In this document: positions 1 through 9,788 of the stretch, piece by piece | Layout: each line of letters opens with the position of its first letter | How positions within the stretch are numbered: position 1 is the first letter of the stretch | Assembly (NCBI RefSeq): GCF_000227115.2 | Contig: NC_016480.1 | Location: 620,001-684,000 of the forward strand | Reading direction: 5' to 3' | DNA: 64,000 nt | Source: Naumovozyma dairenensis CBS 421 | Lineage: Eukaryota > Ascomycota > Saccharomycetes > Saccharomycetales > Saccharomycetaceae | The notes under the pieces: model-generated | What the model was told of the DNA's origin: nothing | The model's input: only the letters and a program-made list of their open reading frames with translations | The model's database searches: none | Made by a program: the position numbers and the translations under genes

Positions 1-805
1 AAATTATTTCAAATTTATTGGTAGAGTTGTTGGTTTAGGTGTATTCCATAGAAGATTCTTGGATGCCTTTTTCGTTGGTGCACTATATAAGATGATGTTA
101 AGGAAGAAAGTTATATTACAAGATATGGAAGGTGTTGATGCTGATGTTTATAATTCTTTGAATTGGATGCTTGAGAATAGTATAGATGGTGTTCTTGATT
201 TAACGTTTAGTGCAGATGATGAAAGGTTTGGTGAAGTAGTTACAGTGGATTTGAAAGAGAATGGTAGAAATATTGAAGTAACAGATGAAAATAAAAAGGA
301 ATATGTGGAATTATTTGCACAATGGAAGATCGTGGATAGAGTGCAAGAACAATTCAGAGCGTTCATGGACGGTTTCAATGAACTAATTCCTGAAGATTTA
401 GTTACTGTTTTTGATGAACGTGAATTAGAATTATTGATTGGTGGTATTGCTGAAATTGATGTCGAGGATTGGAAAAAACATACAGATTATCGTGGATATC
501 AAGAATCTGACGATGTTATTAAATGGTTTTGGAAATGTATCTCTTCATGGGATAATGAACAAAGAGCACGTCTTCTTCAATTTACTACCGGTACTTCTCG
601 TATTCCAGTTAATGGGTTCAAAGATTTACAAGGTTCAGATGGTCCAAGAAGATTTACTATTGAAAAAGCAGGTGAAGTTCAACAATTACCGAAATCACAT
701 ACATGTTTCAATAGAGTCGATTTGCCGCCATATGATGATTTTGATAACATGAAGCAAAAGCTAACGTTAGCTGTTGAAGAAACAATAGGTTTCGGTCAAG
801 AATGA
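1..805 (+). CDS. RSP5: HECT-type E3 ubiquitin ligase Rsp5, C-terminal part (5' end outside window)
   Basis: This is the C-terminal lobe of a HECT ubiquitin ligase of the Nedd4/Rsp5 family. The frame is open from base 2 to the stop at 803-805, so no start codon is present and the C2 and WW domains lie upstream of the window. Visible HECT landmarks are the N-lobe stretch [18 protein letters not shown] and, near the end, the catalytic cysteine in [14 protein letters not shown] (codon 704-706), which accepts ubiquitin from the E2. The protein ends FGQE, as in Rsp5. In yeast it ubiquitinates permeases, membrane-tethered transcription factors and many sorting substrates. It is followed by convergent NSA2, as YER125W is by YER126C in S. 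cerevisiae, which supports RSP5 rather than another HECT ligase. Confidence 0.96.
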   Translation, partial: NYFKFIGRVVGLGVFHRRFLDAFFVGALYKMMLRKKVILQDMEGVDADVYNSLNWMLENSIDGVLDLTFSADDERFGEVVTVDLKENGRNIEVTDENKKEYVELFAQWKIVDRVQEQFRAFMDGFNELIPEDLVTVFDERELELLIGGIAEIDVEDWKKHTDYRGYQESDDVIKWFWKCISSWDNEQRARLLQFTTGTSRIPVNGFKDLQGSDGPRRFTIEKAGEVQQLPKSHTCFNRVDLPPYDDFDNMKQKLTLAVEETIGFGQE

Positions 806-1331
806 TTTTATCAACAAACGAAGAAAAAAGAAGAAAAGTTTTAATGATAAAAAGGAATAAATTTTTTATTATGATGATTTCTATATAATTTTTTTGTCAA
901 TATATTCTATAGAAAACTAAGCGAAGAACCAAGGAAGGATTCCAAAAAATTATACCTTGGGAACCTTCTTGGAAAATATATATATATATTATTACTATTA
1001 TTTAATGCCATATATTTATACCAGTGTGTGTTGTTTTTTTTTTTATTATTGTACCAATACCTTCCTAGAAAAGAATATATACATAATCTATACGAATATT
1101 TCACTTAAATACTAAGAGTGCTTTGGGAATTTAGGTATAACGCGGCCATGATATGAAAAAAAGTATTGAATCGATTAAATAAAACATTATATATTGAAGA
1201 ATGAAGATTATATCAAAATTTCAGAATAATAATAGTATACAGAATTTAGGGAAAGAGGAGAGTAGTGCAAATAATGAGAATATGGTTTTTAATATGCATA
1301 AGGGAACAAATAAAACAACGATTTGTTCTTT
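806..1331. other. RSP5-NSA2 convergent intergenic region
   Basis: This is 526 bp between two convergent genes. It is AT-rich, with a TA run near 980 and a T run near 1037. Its one notable element is the imperfect hairpin at 929-972, listed separately. No convincing gene was seen; the short open frames here lack family resemblance. Confidence 0.7.
929..972. repeat. Imperfect inverted repeat, 13 paired bases
   Basis: The left arm at 929-943 reads CCAAG-G-AAGG-A-TTCC and the right arm at 960-972 reads GGAA-CCTT-CTTGG. Thirteen bases pair, with two single-base bulges, around a 16-base loop. It lies 124 bp past the RSP5 stop, so it would fold in the RSP5 3'UTR if the transcript extends that far. 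The function is unknown. Confidence 0.7.
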
Positions 1332-2117
1332 TTACACAAGAAGGACAGCGTTGACACAACCATCTCTATCAGGTTCGTTGGTAATTTGTGCATATTTACC
1401 CCAGACAACTTTACCACCTGCAGTAACCATCCCTAATTCCGAAACGTTAACTTCTATAATGGTACCCTTAGTTAAAACACCTAATTGGGTATACATTGGA
1501 GATTGAGGATTTTTCTTGACACTTAATATTGGTAAGAAAACTGTGACACCCAATTCAGGATGGGTAACATTTGCCTTTTTTTGTCTCAATGCACTTGGTC
1601 TAATAATTCTCTCCATCTTCACAGGTCTTCTTGTAAAACCTTCCCCAACAAACGTATGTTTCGTAATCATTCTCTTCCATGATTTAGTTTTAGATTTACC
1701 TGTCTTGACAACTTTAAACATTTCTTCTTCACTAATACCTCTAACTTTTGGTAAGGGCACAGAAAACTTATCAGCCTTTTCCAATCTTTTCTGTTTAATA
1801 GAAGAAGAGATAGCCTTAGCAGTATTAGTTTGTTCTCTATCCAATAAATAAGTAGGTAAAGCTTCACCATTTTCATCCAATGGTTTAGATCCAGTCTTAA
1901 TTTTAGACTGTTCATGAGCTTTGATTTTCTTCCTCATGGCCACTTTTTCAGCATAACGTTTCTTAGCAAATTGTTTACCCTTCCAACCAGTCAATGTTTG
2001 AGCCTTAGTGGAGACCTTATGGACTTCTCTGGCTTCTCTCTTACGTTTACGTTCATCGTGATCTAATCTACGACCGTGTTGTTTGATATGTTGTTCAATA
2101 TATTCGTTTTGAGGCAT
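1332..2117 (-). CDS. NSA2: Ribosome biogenesis factor Nsa2
   Basis: The 261-residue protein has the same length as S. cerevisiae Nsa2 (YER126C), a conserved nucleolar protein of pre-60S particles needed for 27S pre-rRNA processing; it belongs to the eS8-like/Nsa2 family. The N-terminus [20 protein letters not shown] is characteristic and is followed by a highly basic helix rich in Lys and Arg. The C-terminal half is an S8e-like beta domain ([20 protein letters not shown] and onward). The start at 2117 is the first Met and matches the family N-terminus. NSA2 is divergent from LCP5, another ribosome assembly gene, and they share a 386-bp promoter with PAC and RRPE boxes, so co-expression with the ribosome biogenesis regulon is expected. 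Confidence 0.97.
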   Translation of the reverse strand: MPQNEYIEQHIKQHGRRLDHDERKRKREAREVHKVSTKAQTLTGWKGKQFAKKRYAEKVAMRKKIKAHEQSKIKTGSKPLDENGEALPTYLLDREQTNTAKAISSSIKQKRLEKADKFSVPLPKVRGISEEEMFKVVKTGKSKTKSWKRMITKHTFVGEGFTRRPVKMERIIRPSALRQKKANVTHPELGVTVFLPILSVKKNPQSPMYTQLGVLTKGTIIEVNVSELGMVTAGGKVVWGKYAQITNEPDRDGCVNAVLLV

Positions 2118-2271
2118 GGTTGAGGGTAGTGAGTGGTGGTAGTGTAGATTCCTAGCGATATATATAATAACAGAAAAACCTCTTTTTTCTATGAATCAAC
2201 CAAATTGATTGATTGCTTACTTAAGGTACCTTATTGTTTGTATATATTTTGTCTTTATTATTGTAAGAAAG

Positions 2272-2360
2272 CTCATCGCAGAAAAATTTTCCAACTCGTT
2301 CCAGACGATATTATTTAATTATTTGAAAAATTTTCTGAAATAAAATAAATACGCGATGAG
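2272..2360. promoter_or_regulatory. Symmetric PAC-RRPE-RRPE-PAC promoter between NSA2 and LCP5
   Basis: Four ribosome-biogenesis elements are visible. A reverse PAC box CTCATCGC lies at 2272-2279, an RRPE-like AGAAAAATTTT at 2280-2290, a perfect RRPE TGAAAAATTTT at 2324-2334, and a forward PAC box GCGATGAG at 2353-2360. PAC boxes are bound by Dot6/Tod6 and RRPE by Stb3 in S. cerevisiae. The mirror arrangement gives each divergent gene its own PAC-RRPE pair. Occupancy by those factors is inferred, not shown. Confidence 0.85.
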
Positions 2361-2503
2361 ATGGCAAGTTGTCTGTTTATAATAAGGTGAATTGAATGGA
2401 TAAAGTATATCTATGGAATAGGTAAGTAGATAGACAAATAGTTGGCACCCACAGGGATATACATACCATCATAAGGGAAGCACACAAATAAACACCGCCA
2501 AAT

Positions 2504-3646
2504 ATGTCTGAATTAAATTCCATATTAAAGGAAATGAATGCTTCTTTGGAGACAGTTTCTGAATCCATTGAAATTCTACATAACAACTATTTACAAGATC
2601 ATGAGGAAACTGAGCAAGAAGGAGGTAACAACACCGATGATACATTGCACTCATACCTTAAACTAAATAAGAATGAAAAAGTTTCTTTACTATCGTTGAA
2701 GAATGATTCCATGCTATCTTATATAAATTCGTTACTTTTAATCGTGGGTAATAAATTAAAGACCAGGAAAGGAAACAACGATGACGATGTTGCGTTCTAT
2801 GACCTAAGAGATAAGACTATTGAGAACCGTGTTGTTGTGGAACGGGGTATTAAACCATTAGAAAAAAAATTGTCTTACCAATTGGATAAATTAATTAGAG
2901 CTTATTATAAAGCTGAAAAGGAATTTAAAGATGCAGAAAACCGTGCTATAGAGAAGTCAGCCCTACATGACAAAAAGGAGTCTACGAATAGTGATGATGA
3001 TGACGATAGTGGTAGTGAAGAAGATGAAGATGAGGAAATGGCATACAGACCTAATACTACAGGATTAACGAAAACCAGTTCCAAAGAAAAAGCGGCAAGT
3101 AGAGCAAAAGAACAAGAGGAGGGAGAAGGAGAAGGAGAAGGAGACGGCACAGAAGGTGCTGATGAAAATGAATCTGGTATTTATAGACCTCCAAAGATTA
3201 ATGCCATGTTGCCACCTACTCAACAATCATCACATTTCGAAGATAAATTCATAGTTAAAGAACATAAGAATCGTAGTAATCATTCCCGAATGCAAGCTAT
3301 GGAAGAATATTTGAAAGATCAAACAGATCAACCAGATTGGGAATCATCCATTGGTGCTAATATTGTTAATCACGGTAAGGGAGGTATTAAATCATCTAGA
3401 GCCTCTGAAAAGGAAAGAAAGGTTACTAGTTATGAAGAAGATAATTTTACAAGATTAAATAATTTGGGTACAAGTAAAATTGAGAAAAAGAAACAAAAGC
3501 AAAGAGAAAGAATGGCCAAGGTTAATATTATCGGTGGTGAAGATTTCAGTATATTTAATTCAAAGAGGAAAATGGAAGATAGTACGTCGAGACGTGGTAA
3601 TAAAAAGAGTCGTAGTGCATGGGATAGAGCAAAGAGAAGACTATAG
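2504..3646 (+). CDS. LCP5: U3 snoRNP-associated 18S processing factor Lcp5
   Basis: The 380-residue protein corresponds to S. cerevisiae Lcp5 (YER127W, about 357 residues), an essential Sas10/Utp3-family component of the small-subunit processome needed for 18S rRNA maturation in the nucleolus. The N-terminal half, with KLNKNEKVSLLSLKNDSMLSY, forms the Sas10/Utp3 helical domain. A central acidic Asp/Glu/Ser block (about residues 160-180) and a Glu/Gly repeat (about 205-220) follow. The conserved C-terminal Sas10 part has YRPPKINAMLPP and ends in a basic tail, KSRSAWDRAKRRL. The start at 2504 is the first Met of the frame and matches the family. The gene is divergent from NSA2 and upstream of VFA1, the ancestral order. 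Confidence 0.95.
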   Translation: MSELNSILKEMNASLETVSESIEILHNNYLQDHEETEQEGGNNTDDTLHSYLKLNKNEKVSLLSLKNDSMLSYINSLLLIVGNKLKTRKGNNDDDVAFYDLRDKTIENRVVVERGIKPLEKKLSYQLDKLIRAYYKAEKEFKDAENRAIEKSALHDKKESTNSDDDDDSGSEEDEDEEMAYRPNTTGLTKTSSKEKAASRAKEQEEGEGEGEGDGTEGADENESGIYRPPKINAMLPPTQQSSHFEDKFIVKEHKNRSNHSRMQAMEEYLKDQTDQPDWESSIGANIVNHGKGGIKSSRASEKERKVTSYEEDNFTRLNNLGTSKIEKKKQKQRERMAKVNIIGGEDFSIFNSKRKMEDSTSRRGNKKSRSAWDRAKRRL

Positions 3647-4054
3647 ATTTATAACTTATATAGTATCAAGTTTTCATAAGTTTTTCTTGATTTTTTCTTA
3701 ATTTTGAAGCAGCAGTAGACTGTGTTACTCTTGAATGTTCCGAACTATATAATTCCTTAGTGTTAGACTTAGATTTTCTGACATAGAATGATTACTATTG
3801 ACTGTGTCGTTTACATATTTAGTGGGCGCTTATTTTGAAAAATAATTTCGCTTCTACGTATACATATACAGATATTACACTATCACTATCACTATCACTA
3901 TTCAATTTGGAATTTTTGAACTGAAATCTCGATTCATTTGGATAATACTTCTCTTGGATATCAAATAATGGAGTAATTATTTTTGCTGATTATTTCTACG
4001 GACTGAACGGACTAATAAGCTTAAATTTCATGAAGACTATATGAAAACAAGATT
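3647..4054. other. LCP5-VFA1 intergenic region with a CACTAT repeat
   Basis: This is 408 bp between tandem genes. It holds the LCP5 3' end and the VFA1 promoter. Four perfect CACTAT units form a tandem repeat at 3878-3901. No gene or RNA was recognised. Confidence 0.6.
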
Positions 4055-4669
4055 ATGATTAATGAATACGTATCACGTAAAGTCAGTTTAAAGGATATTA
4101 ATGGATGTCTTATATGTCAAAAACCTACGACGACAGTATTATATAACAAATCTGGTCCAGATTGGTTCTACACATGTGATATCCACTTGCAAGATAATCC
4201 TGAATTTGTTAAACCAATATATGGGAAAGATTACGAGACCAAGACCAATCGTCTGAAATCAGTTCAACAAGAATTGCATAGGATTCAGAAAAATAATGAT
4301 CCATCATCATGGGATGGATGGGTAGGTAAACTATTCATTAAGAAGAACAAAAACCAGAGTCCGGACAAGGACAAGGACAAGGACAAGGACGAGAATAAGG
4401 ATGGTGATAATAATAATAATAAGGTGGGAAATGAATCTACAGGGAATAGATCTGACATGCTACAACGAGAATACCAAACGTTACTAGATGAATTAACCCA
4501 TTTAAAACAGAACAACAGAAAGTATCAATTGGATAATTCACTTTATGAGAATCGAGTACAAAGAAGGATTAGAACTCAAAGGATAAAGGAAACTTATACT
4601 GCCACAAATCCCGAAGAGTTGGCACAACGACTGGCCACTTTCCCTAACGTTCCGACAGACAAACCCTAA
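4055..4669 (+). CDS. VFA1: Vps4-associated protein Vfa1
   Basis: The 204-residue protein matches S. cerevisiae Vfa1 (YER128W, 203 residues), which binds the ESCRT-III ATPase Vps4 at endosomes and stimulates it. The N-terminus holds a likely zinc-binding pattern, C18-x2-C21 and C41-x2-H44, in CLICQKPTTTVLYN and WFYTCDIH. A Lys-Asp repeat then an Asn run (about residues 103-124) separates this from a C-terminal coiled-coil-like region. In S. cerevisiae the C-terminus carries the Vps4 MIT-interacting segment. The Lys-Asp tract comes from a six-base AAGGAC tandem repeat near 4367 and is probably length-variable. Position between LCP5 and SAK1 agrees with YER127W-YER129W. Confidence 0.92.
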   Translation: MINEYVSRKVSLKDINGCLICQKPTTTVLYNKSGPDWFYTCDIHLQDNPEFVKPIYGKDYETKTNRLKSVQQELHRIQKNNDPSSWDGWVGKLFIKKNKNQSPDKDKDKDKDENKDGDNNNNKVGNESTGNRSDMLQREYQTLLDELTHLKQNNRKYQLDNSLYENRVQRRIRTQRIKETYTATNPEELAQRLATFPNVPTDKP

Positions 4670-5205
4670 GCAACGCAGCTAAACCCTAGGGTTGAACATC
4701 ACTTTACACGACAATATTTTTAAAAGAAAAATGTTATATATGGCTATTTATTATGATTTATAGTACTGTAAAATATAGTAAATAATAAAAGTATAACGCT
4801 TAATTGATGATTCACTTCCTTCATCGGTACAATATATATTATAACAGACGCACAAAAGAGTTGGTTAACAAACTGTCTGATGTTCCGATAAAAGTAACAT
4901 TAACAATCATTTGAATTGAATTGGATAAAATAAATAACCGTTCTTTGTTTATTTTTTTATTATATCATTTTTTAATATACACATTTCTTTCTGTTAAGGG
5001 TACCTTCCATTATTATACCAAAATATACTGTTAGTACAAATTTGAATATTTGGAAACAACCAATCCTGAAACAGTGCAACACTTCAACTTTCATTCATAT
5101 TTTGCAATTAATATCTTCCTTCCTTCCTTCCTTCCTTCCCTCTTACTACCCAAATATTAGACTACATTCCTTTTCTAATACTATCAATTATAGCTTAATC
5201 ACAAA
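4670..5205. other. VFA1-SAK1 intergenic region
   Basis: This is 536 bp between tandem genes. A perfect 12-bp palindrome AACCCTAGGGTT lies at 4682-4693, and AAACCCTA is repeated 20 bp apart at 4661 and 4681. Six TTCC units make a microsatellite at 5116-5139, about 70 bp before the SAK1 start, probably in its leader. No gene was seen. Confidence 0.6.
5116..5139. repeat. (TTCC)6 microsatellite upstream of SAK1
   Basis: Six uninterrupted TTCC units lie in the pyrimidine-rich tract just ahead of SAK1. They may affect leader length or nucleosome exclusion; this is inference. Confidence 0.85.
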
Positions 5206-8200
5206 ATGTCAACACCAAATATACATGGCCATGAAGAGTTAGATATTCCTCCTGATCTTCAATTAGAACTTTCTCTGAGTGAAAATAATTCAGACTGTTC
5301 TTTAAAGAAAATGATAAATACTACGACTACTAATGATAATATCCATTGTATAAATACTGATAATAACACTAATACTACACATTCAAATAATAATAAAAGC
5401 GCAACAATAATACCAAGAATTTCTTCGCTTCATAGTAATAAAAATTTAGAGAAAAACTCCATCGCATCATCTTCTGCTGAATCATTAAATATTCTACTAG
5501 AACGGCAAAGAGTAAGACAATTGAATCATCCACAACATCAAAGCCATATCAAAGCACCTGCATCCTCCTTAATATATAATAATAATAATAATGGTAATAA
5601 TAACACTTCGAATAATGATCGTGGATTCTCATCCTTTAATAGTAAATTCGCTACATTAGATAATGATTTAGCGACCGTTCGCCCTCAAGTCAAAGAAACA
5701 AACCGAATATCATTAACATATGACCCTATTTCAAAAAGGAAAGTATTAAACACATATGAAATTATAAGAGAATTAGGTCATGGACAACATGGGAAAGTGA
5801 AATTAGCAAGAGATTTAATTACAAATAATCTCGTCGCAATAAAGATTGTAGATAGACATGAAAAATTAAGTTTCTCTAAGAGATTTAAGTCATCATTCTC
5901 ATCATCTTCATCACCATCTTCTCATAAAAAAAATAAAAAGGATGAAAAAATTAAGAGAGAAATTGCAATCATGAAAAAATTACATCATAAACATGTAGTG
6001 AAATTGATTGAAGTATTAGATGATTCAAATTCAAGGAAAATTTATTTGGTATTGGAATATTGTTCTAATGGAGAAATTAAAGGTTGTCCTAAAGACGTAT
6101 TGGAAACAGAAGCTAGAGGACCCCCTTTACTAAGTTTCCAATCAACAAGAGAAATTATACGGGGTGTTATACTAGGATTGGAATATTTACATTATCAAGG
6201 GATTATACATAGAGACATTAAACCAGCGAATTTATTGGTTGATCAAAATGGCACAGTTAAAATATCTGATTTCGGTGTCTCTTTAGCATTAAGAACAACA
6301 TCAACATCTACTCATTCAAGTGGTTCATCAAATGGTTCCACACTGCCGACTTCGACAAATAGTTCATTTGTATCTAATAATAACAACAACACCATGAATA
6401 CTAATAACAATAGTAGTATACCGAACAGTGAAGATGAATCTATAGACGAAGTTGAACTAGCCAAGACAGCTGGGACACCTGCCTTTTTCGCTCCAGAAAT
6501 TTGTTTGGGAGAAGATGCTTTCACCAAATTCAATTTCCAAAAAAATGATTTATTCAAAGGTTCATCCATATCATTTATGATTGATATTTGGGCTTTAGGG
6601 ATCACAATGTATTGTTTATTATTTGGTATGTTACCATTCATTTCTGAATATGAATTGGATTTATTTGAAAAAATTATTAATGATCCATTAAAATTCCCAT
6701 CATTTGAAGAACTTTCTTCAAATAATGTTTCATTCATATCATGCGGACAAGAATATGAATTAGCTAAAGATGTATTAAATAGATTACTAGAGAAAAATCC
6801 ATCTAAGAGAATAACAATACCAGAATTGAAAAAACATCCATTTATATGTTGGGATTTTGATCACGCCTCTGAATCTCATGATCAATCTTTTATTACTTCT
6901 AAAATTCAAGAAAAGGATATGTTTCAATCTGATCAAAAAAACTTATTTGAAAAAATCTCAATTTCAAAACATGAACTTAAAAATGCTGTATCTGGTGTAG
7001 GTAAGAAAATCAAAGAATCAATTTTGAAAAGTATACCATTAAAAAAGAGAGATGGCACGTCAACAACTTCTGTTACCACGGAACCAAGTTCTAATGATTT
7101 AGAAGGATATGCCACTAATAATAACAGTGATCTTAGCGTTATAGTCAGCGAAGGTTCTGTAGTGACTGATATTAACGAAATGACTAAAAGTAAGAAATTG
7201 AAATCACCACCACAAGCTCCACCACTTCTAGGATCATCTAATGATGATAAAACTTGTTCTACCAATAATGATACAGAATTCACAAATGAATTTTCAACCG
7301 ATTATACTGACCATAACATTAATGCTAGTAGTAATAACTCATCACATACACTACCATACAAGCAAGATATCGCAAACACTTTACAAGATTATGATACCAA
7401 ACATGAATCAAATAACGTAGTAAATCTCCCGATCAACTCATCGTTTGCTTCCTTAGACAGTTTCTATATAGATAATTATGCAATGTCCAAAATTGGTATG
7501 AATTCAGATTTTTCACCAGCAGGTACGCCTAGGATCGAAGATAATAATGGCCCACATAGTAATTATGCCCTAGCATCAAAACATTCTACTGTATCAATCA
7601 ATACCTCATCATCAAACCTTGATTTTTACAACTTAGGAATACCGTCAAGAAGAACAGAGGTATTGTCTCAAAGACCAAGTTCAAGAAATTCCCCCAATTT
7701 ATCAAGATCTCAATTTTCATTTTCTAAAAGAGTATCTCCATCTGTTTTGGATTCAAGAAATTCTGCAAGATCTAATTCAAGAACTAGGTCTAGGTCAAAG
7801 TCAGGTTCTAAACCATCCTTATCCCCTGGAAGTCATATGCGTCTTAGTCAAACTTTTACACCTTTTTCAGTATCAAATAAAGAAAATTCGAAATCTAAAT
7901 CTAAATCTAAATCTAAATCGACATCCAATTCAAAACTCACACAGAAATCTAATCCATCTTCTCTGAAATCATCTCCAACTCCACCAAAGTTTCAAGAATC
8001 TCCAAAAAGATTATATAGCCTATCGCCTCCAATATTATATTCACAATATAATTCAAATGATCAAGTCCCTAATAAATTATCGGTGAAAAAGGGTAATTTT
8101 AATTTCCATGACGGACATGAGATGAAGTCAGGTTGTAGTGAACGATCAAATTCAATTTCTAACTCTGATAATTCATATGCTGGATCATCATCTACATCAT

Positions 8201-9036
8201 CATATTCAATAGATGGTTCTATAAGTGAAACTGATTCATTACCGTTTGAGTTTGGATATGACTCCGAGAATGGGAGTGTCTTATCATTACATGATCTACC
8301 TAATATCAACGAAGTACATACATATTTAAAAACACATCGTGCTTCTTCTCTAACTTCATCGTCATCGTCATCTGGATCATCTGAATCGAATGATAACGTT
8401 AACGATTCAGGAACCAGTGAGGAGGAAGAGTTATATTTGAATTTAGGAAATAATAGTACATCAAGAAGAGGACAAAGACCATCTGAATCTCCTGTCGCCA
8501 CTGCGACAGCTCTAAATCACAATTCAGCAAATAATAATAACTATCGATATGGCAATACTTCAACTTACCTTCATGAAGGTGGAGGCCACAGTGAAACTAC
8601 TATTTCATTTTCAAGAGATACAGATAGAGAAACGCTACGAGATAATACATCACTGAAATTGGATAACTCCAGTAATTCATTAGTTGATGGGAGAAATTTA
8701 CGATTATATCAAAATTCACCGAAGGCAACTCTATCATTACAAACAGGTAGAGATCACTTCGATAATAGTAATGCAACGGATAACATGACCGGAAACGATA
8801 ATCAACGAATGGCCCAATCAAGAAATTTATTAAAAGCTGTTCTTGATTCGACGAAGAATGAAAGGCGAAGAAGTTCAGTTGCTTGCATTACGCAAGATTG
8901 TGAAGGAGAAAGAGAAAATCATGAAGCATATGAGCCAAAACAACCTCTAAGGATTGGAAGATCACCATTCATTAAACAGTTAAATCTTGAAGATGATAAA
9001 GTTAGATCTCACTCCGTACCACTGCATAAAAAATGA
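5206..9036 (+). CDS. SAK1: Snf1-activating protein kinase Sak1
   Basis: The 1276-residue Ser/Thr kinase belongs to the LKB1/CaMKK-like group that phosphorylates the activation loop of Snf1 (AMPK) under glucose limitation. The kinase domain spans about residues 183-555: glycine loop GHGQHGKVKL, catalytic Lys213 in VAIK, catalytic loop HRDIKPAN (from His335), DFG at 355-357 and TPAFFAPE ending at 430. DFG to APE is 75 residues, because a Ser/Thr/Asn-rich insertion fills the activation segment. The long C-terminal half is low-complexity Ser/Asn/Pro with SR-like SKSKSK repeats. S. cerevisiae has the paralogs SAK1 (YER129W) and TOS3; the length (Sak1 is 1142 residues) and the neighbour VFA1 favour SAK1. 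The start at 5206 is the first Met. Confidence 0.92.
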   Translation: MSTPNIHGHEELDIPPDLQLELSLSENNSDCSLKKMINTTTTNDNIHCINTDNNTNTTHSNNNKSATIIPRISSLHSNKNLEKNSIASSSAESLNILLERQRVRQLNHPQHQSHIKAPASSLIYNNNNNGNNNTSNNDRGFSSFNSKFATLDNDLATVRPQVKETNRISLTYDPISKRKVLNTYEIIRELGHGQHGKVKLARDLITNNLVAIKIVDRHEKLSFSKRFKSSFSSSSSPSSHKKNKKDEKIKREIAIMKKLHHKHVVKLIEVLDDSNSRKIYLVLEYCSNGEIKGCPKDVLETEARGPPLLSFQSTREIIRGVILGLEYLHYQGIIHRDIKPANLLVDQNGTVKISDFGVSLALRTTSTSTHSSGSSNGSTLPTSTNSSFVSNNNNNTMNTNNNSSIPNSEDESIDEVELAKTAGTPAFFAPEICLGEDAFTKFNFQKNDLFKGSSISFMIDIWALGITMYCLLFGMLPFISEYELDLFEKIINDPLKFPSFEELSSNNVSFISCGQEYELAKDVLNRLLEKNPSKRITIPELKKHPFICWDFDHASESHDQSFITSKIQEKDMFQSDQKNLFEKISISKHELKNAVSGVGKKIKESILKSIPLKKRDGTSTTSVTTEPSSNDLEGYATNNNSDLSVIVSEGSVVTDINEMTKSKKLKSPPQAPPLLGSSNDDKTCSTNNDTEFTNEFSTDYTDHNINASSNNSSHTLPYKQDIANTLQDYDTKHESNNVVNLPINSSFASLDSFYIDNYAMSKIGMNSDFSPAGTPRIEDNNGPHSNYALASKHSTVSINTSSSNLDFYNLGIPSRRTEVLSQRPSSRNSPNLSRSQFSFSKRVSPSVLDSRNSARSNSRTRSRSKSGSKPSLSPGSHMRLSQTFTPFSVSNKENSKSKSKSKSKSTSNSKLTQKSNPSSLKSSPTPPKFQESPKRLYSLSPPILYSQYNSNDQVPNKLSVKKGNFNFHDGHEMKSGCSERSNSISNSDNSYAGSSSTSSYSIDGSISETDSLPFEFGYDSENGSVLSLHDLPNINEVHTYLKTHRASSLTSSSSSSGSSESNDNVNDSGTSEEEELYLNLGNNSTSRRGQRPSESPVATATALNHNSANNNNYRYGNTSTYLHEGGGHSETTISFSRDTDRETLRDNTSLKLDNSSNSLVDGRNLRLYQNSPKATLSLQTGRDHFDNSNATDNMTGNDNQRMAQSRNLLKAVLDSTKNERRRSSVACITQDCEGERENHEAYEPKQPLRIGRSPFIKQLNLEDDKVRSHSVPLHKK

Positions 9037-9788
9037 AGAAAAAATAAGGTAATACTAATGCATGTATATTCGTATATGAAGTTAGTTGAAGTTTATAGAA
9101 TAACGTTAATATATGATTTTTTCGGGATCGATCGATCCTGGTGTAAATCGGGATTTACAGCGATGTAGTCATGATGAGGTATATCCTATTTACTTCGTTT
9201 TGAAGAAGAGAACAGGCCACTGGAAACAAAACAGAAACAAAGAAGAAGTTACGTAACGAATTACTTTTGTTGCCACTAGCAACTTTATAGTTTTACCTTA
9301 AAACTGCTGCAGTTTAACGTCTTATAGGTTACATATTTGAACGTATGGATTGAAGTTACGTAATATAATTCTACCAGAGGCAAGTTCTTCACCAATTAAT
9401 CCTGCCGAAAGTCTCTTGACTTCGATTATAAGTTTATAAATATGTAGATTAATAAAATAAAACAAGTGAAAGTATTCATCGTTCACAGTAGTCCTGCCAC
9501 ATAAAGTATAATTCTATATTTGGAAAGTAATCAATCACATCAATCAATGGCAAAGTCTATCACAACAAATATAATCAGGAAAATGCTAATTACCAAAACA
9601 TATATGCAACAAAATGCTTGAAAATGAAATAATCATGGACCTCAATGGGACAGCCACTTCATTTTTGATCGCTTAGTAGATTCATTTATGCAATATTCCA
9701 TCATTTATCTTTTTTTGCTCTTTCTTGAATTTATGTACATGCCCTATTGGCTTTGCTGTTGTCAGCCTCACTTTATATGACAAGTAAC
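9037..9788. other. SAK1-HRT3 convergent intergenic region, synteny breakpoint
   Basis: This is 752 bp between convergent genes that are on different chromosomes in S. cerevisiae (YER129W and YLR097C). Two adjacent palindromes occupy 9125-9159 (listed separately). The rest is AT-rich with no recognisable gene, tRNA or transposon remnant. Confidence 0.65.
9125..9159. repeat. Two adjacent palindromes at a synteny breakpoint
   Basis: GGATCGATCGATCC at 9125-9138 is a perfect 14-bp palindrome. Three bases later TGTAAATC (9142-9149) and GATTTACA (9152-9159) form an 8-bp inverted repeat with a 2-base spacer. Both lie about 90-120 bp past the SAK1 stop. Confidence 0.85.
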
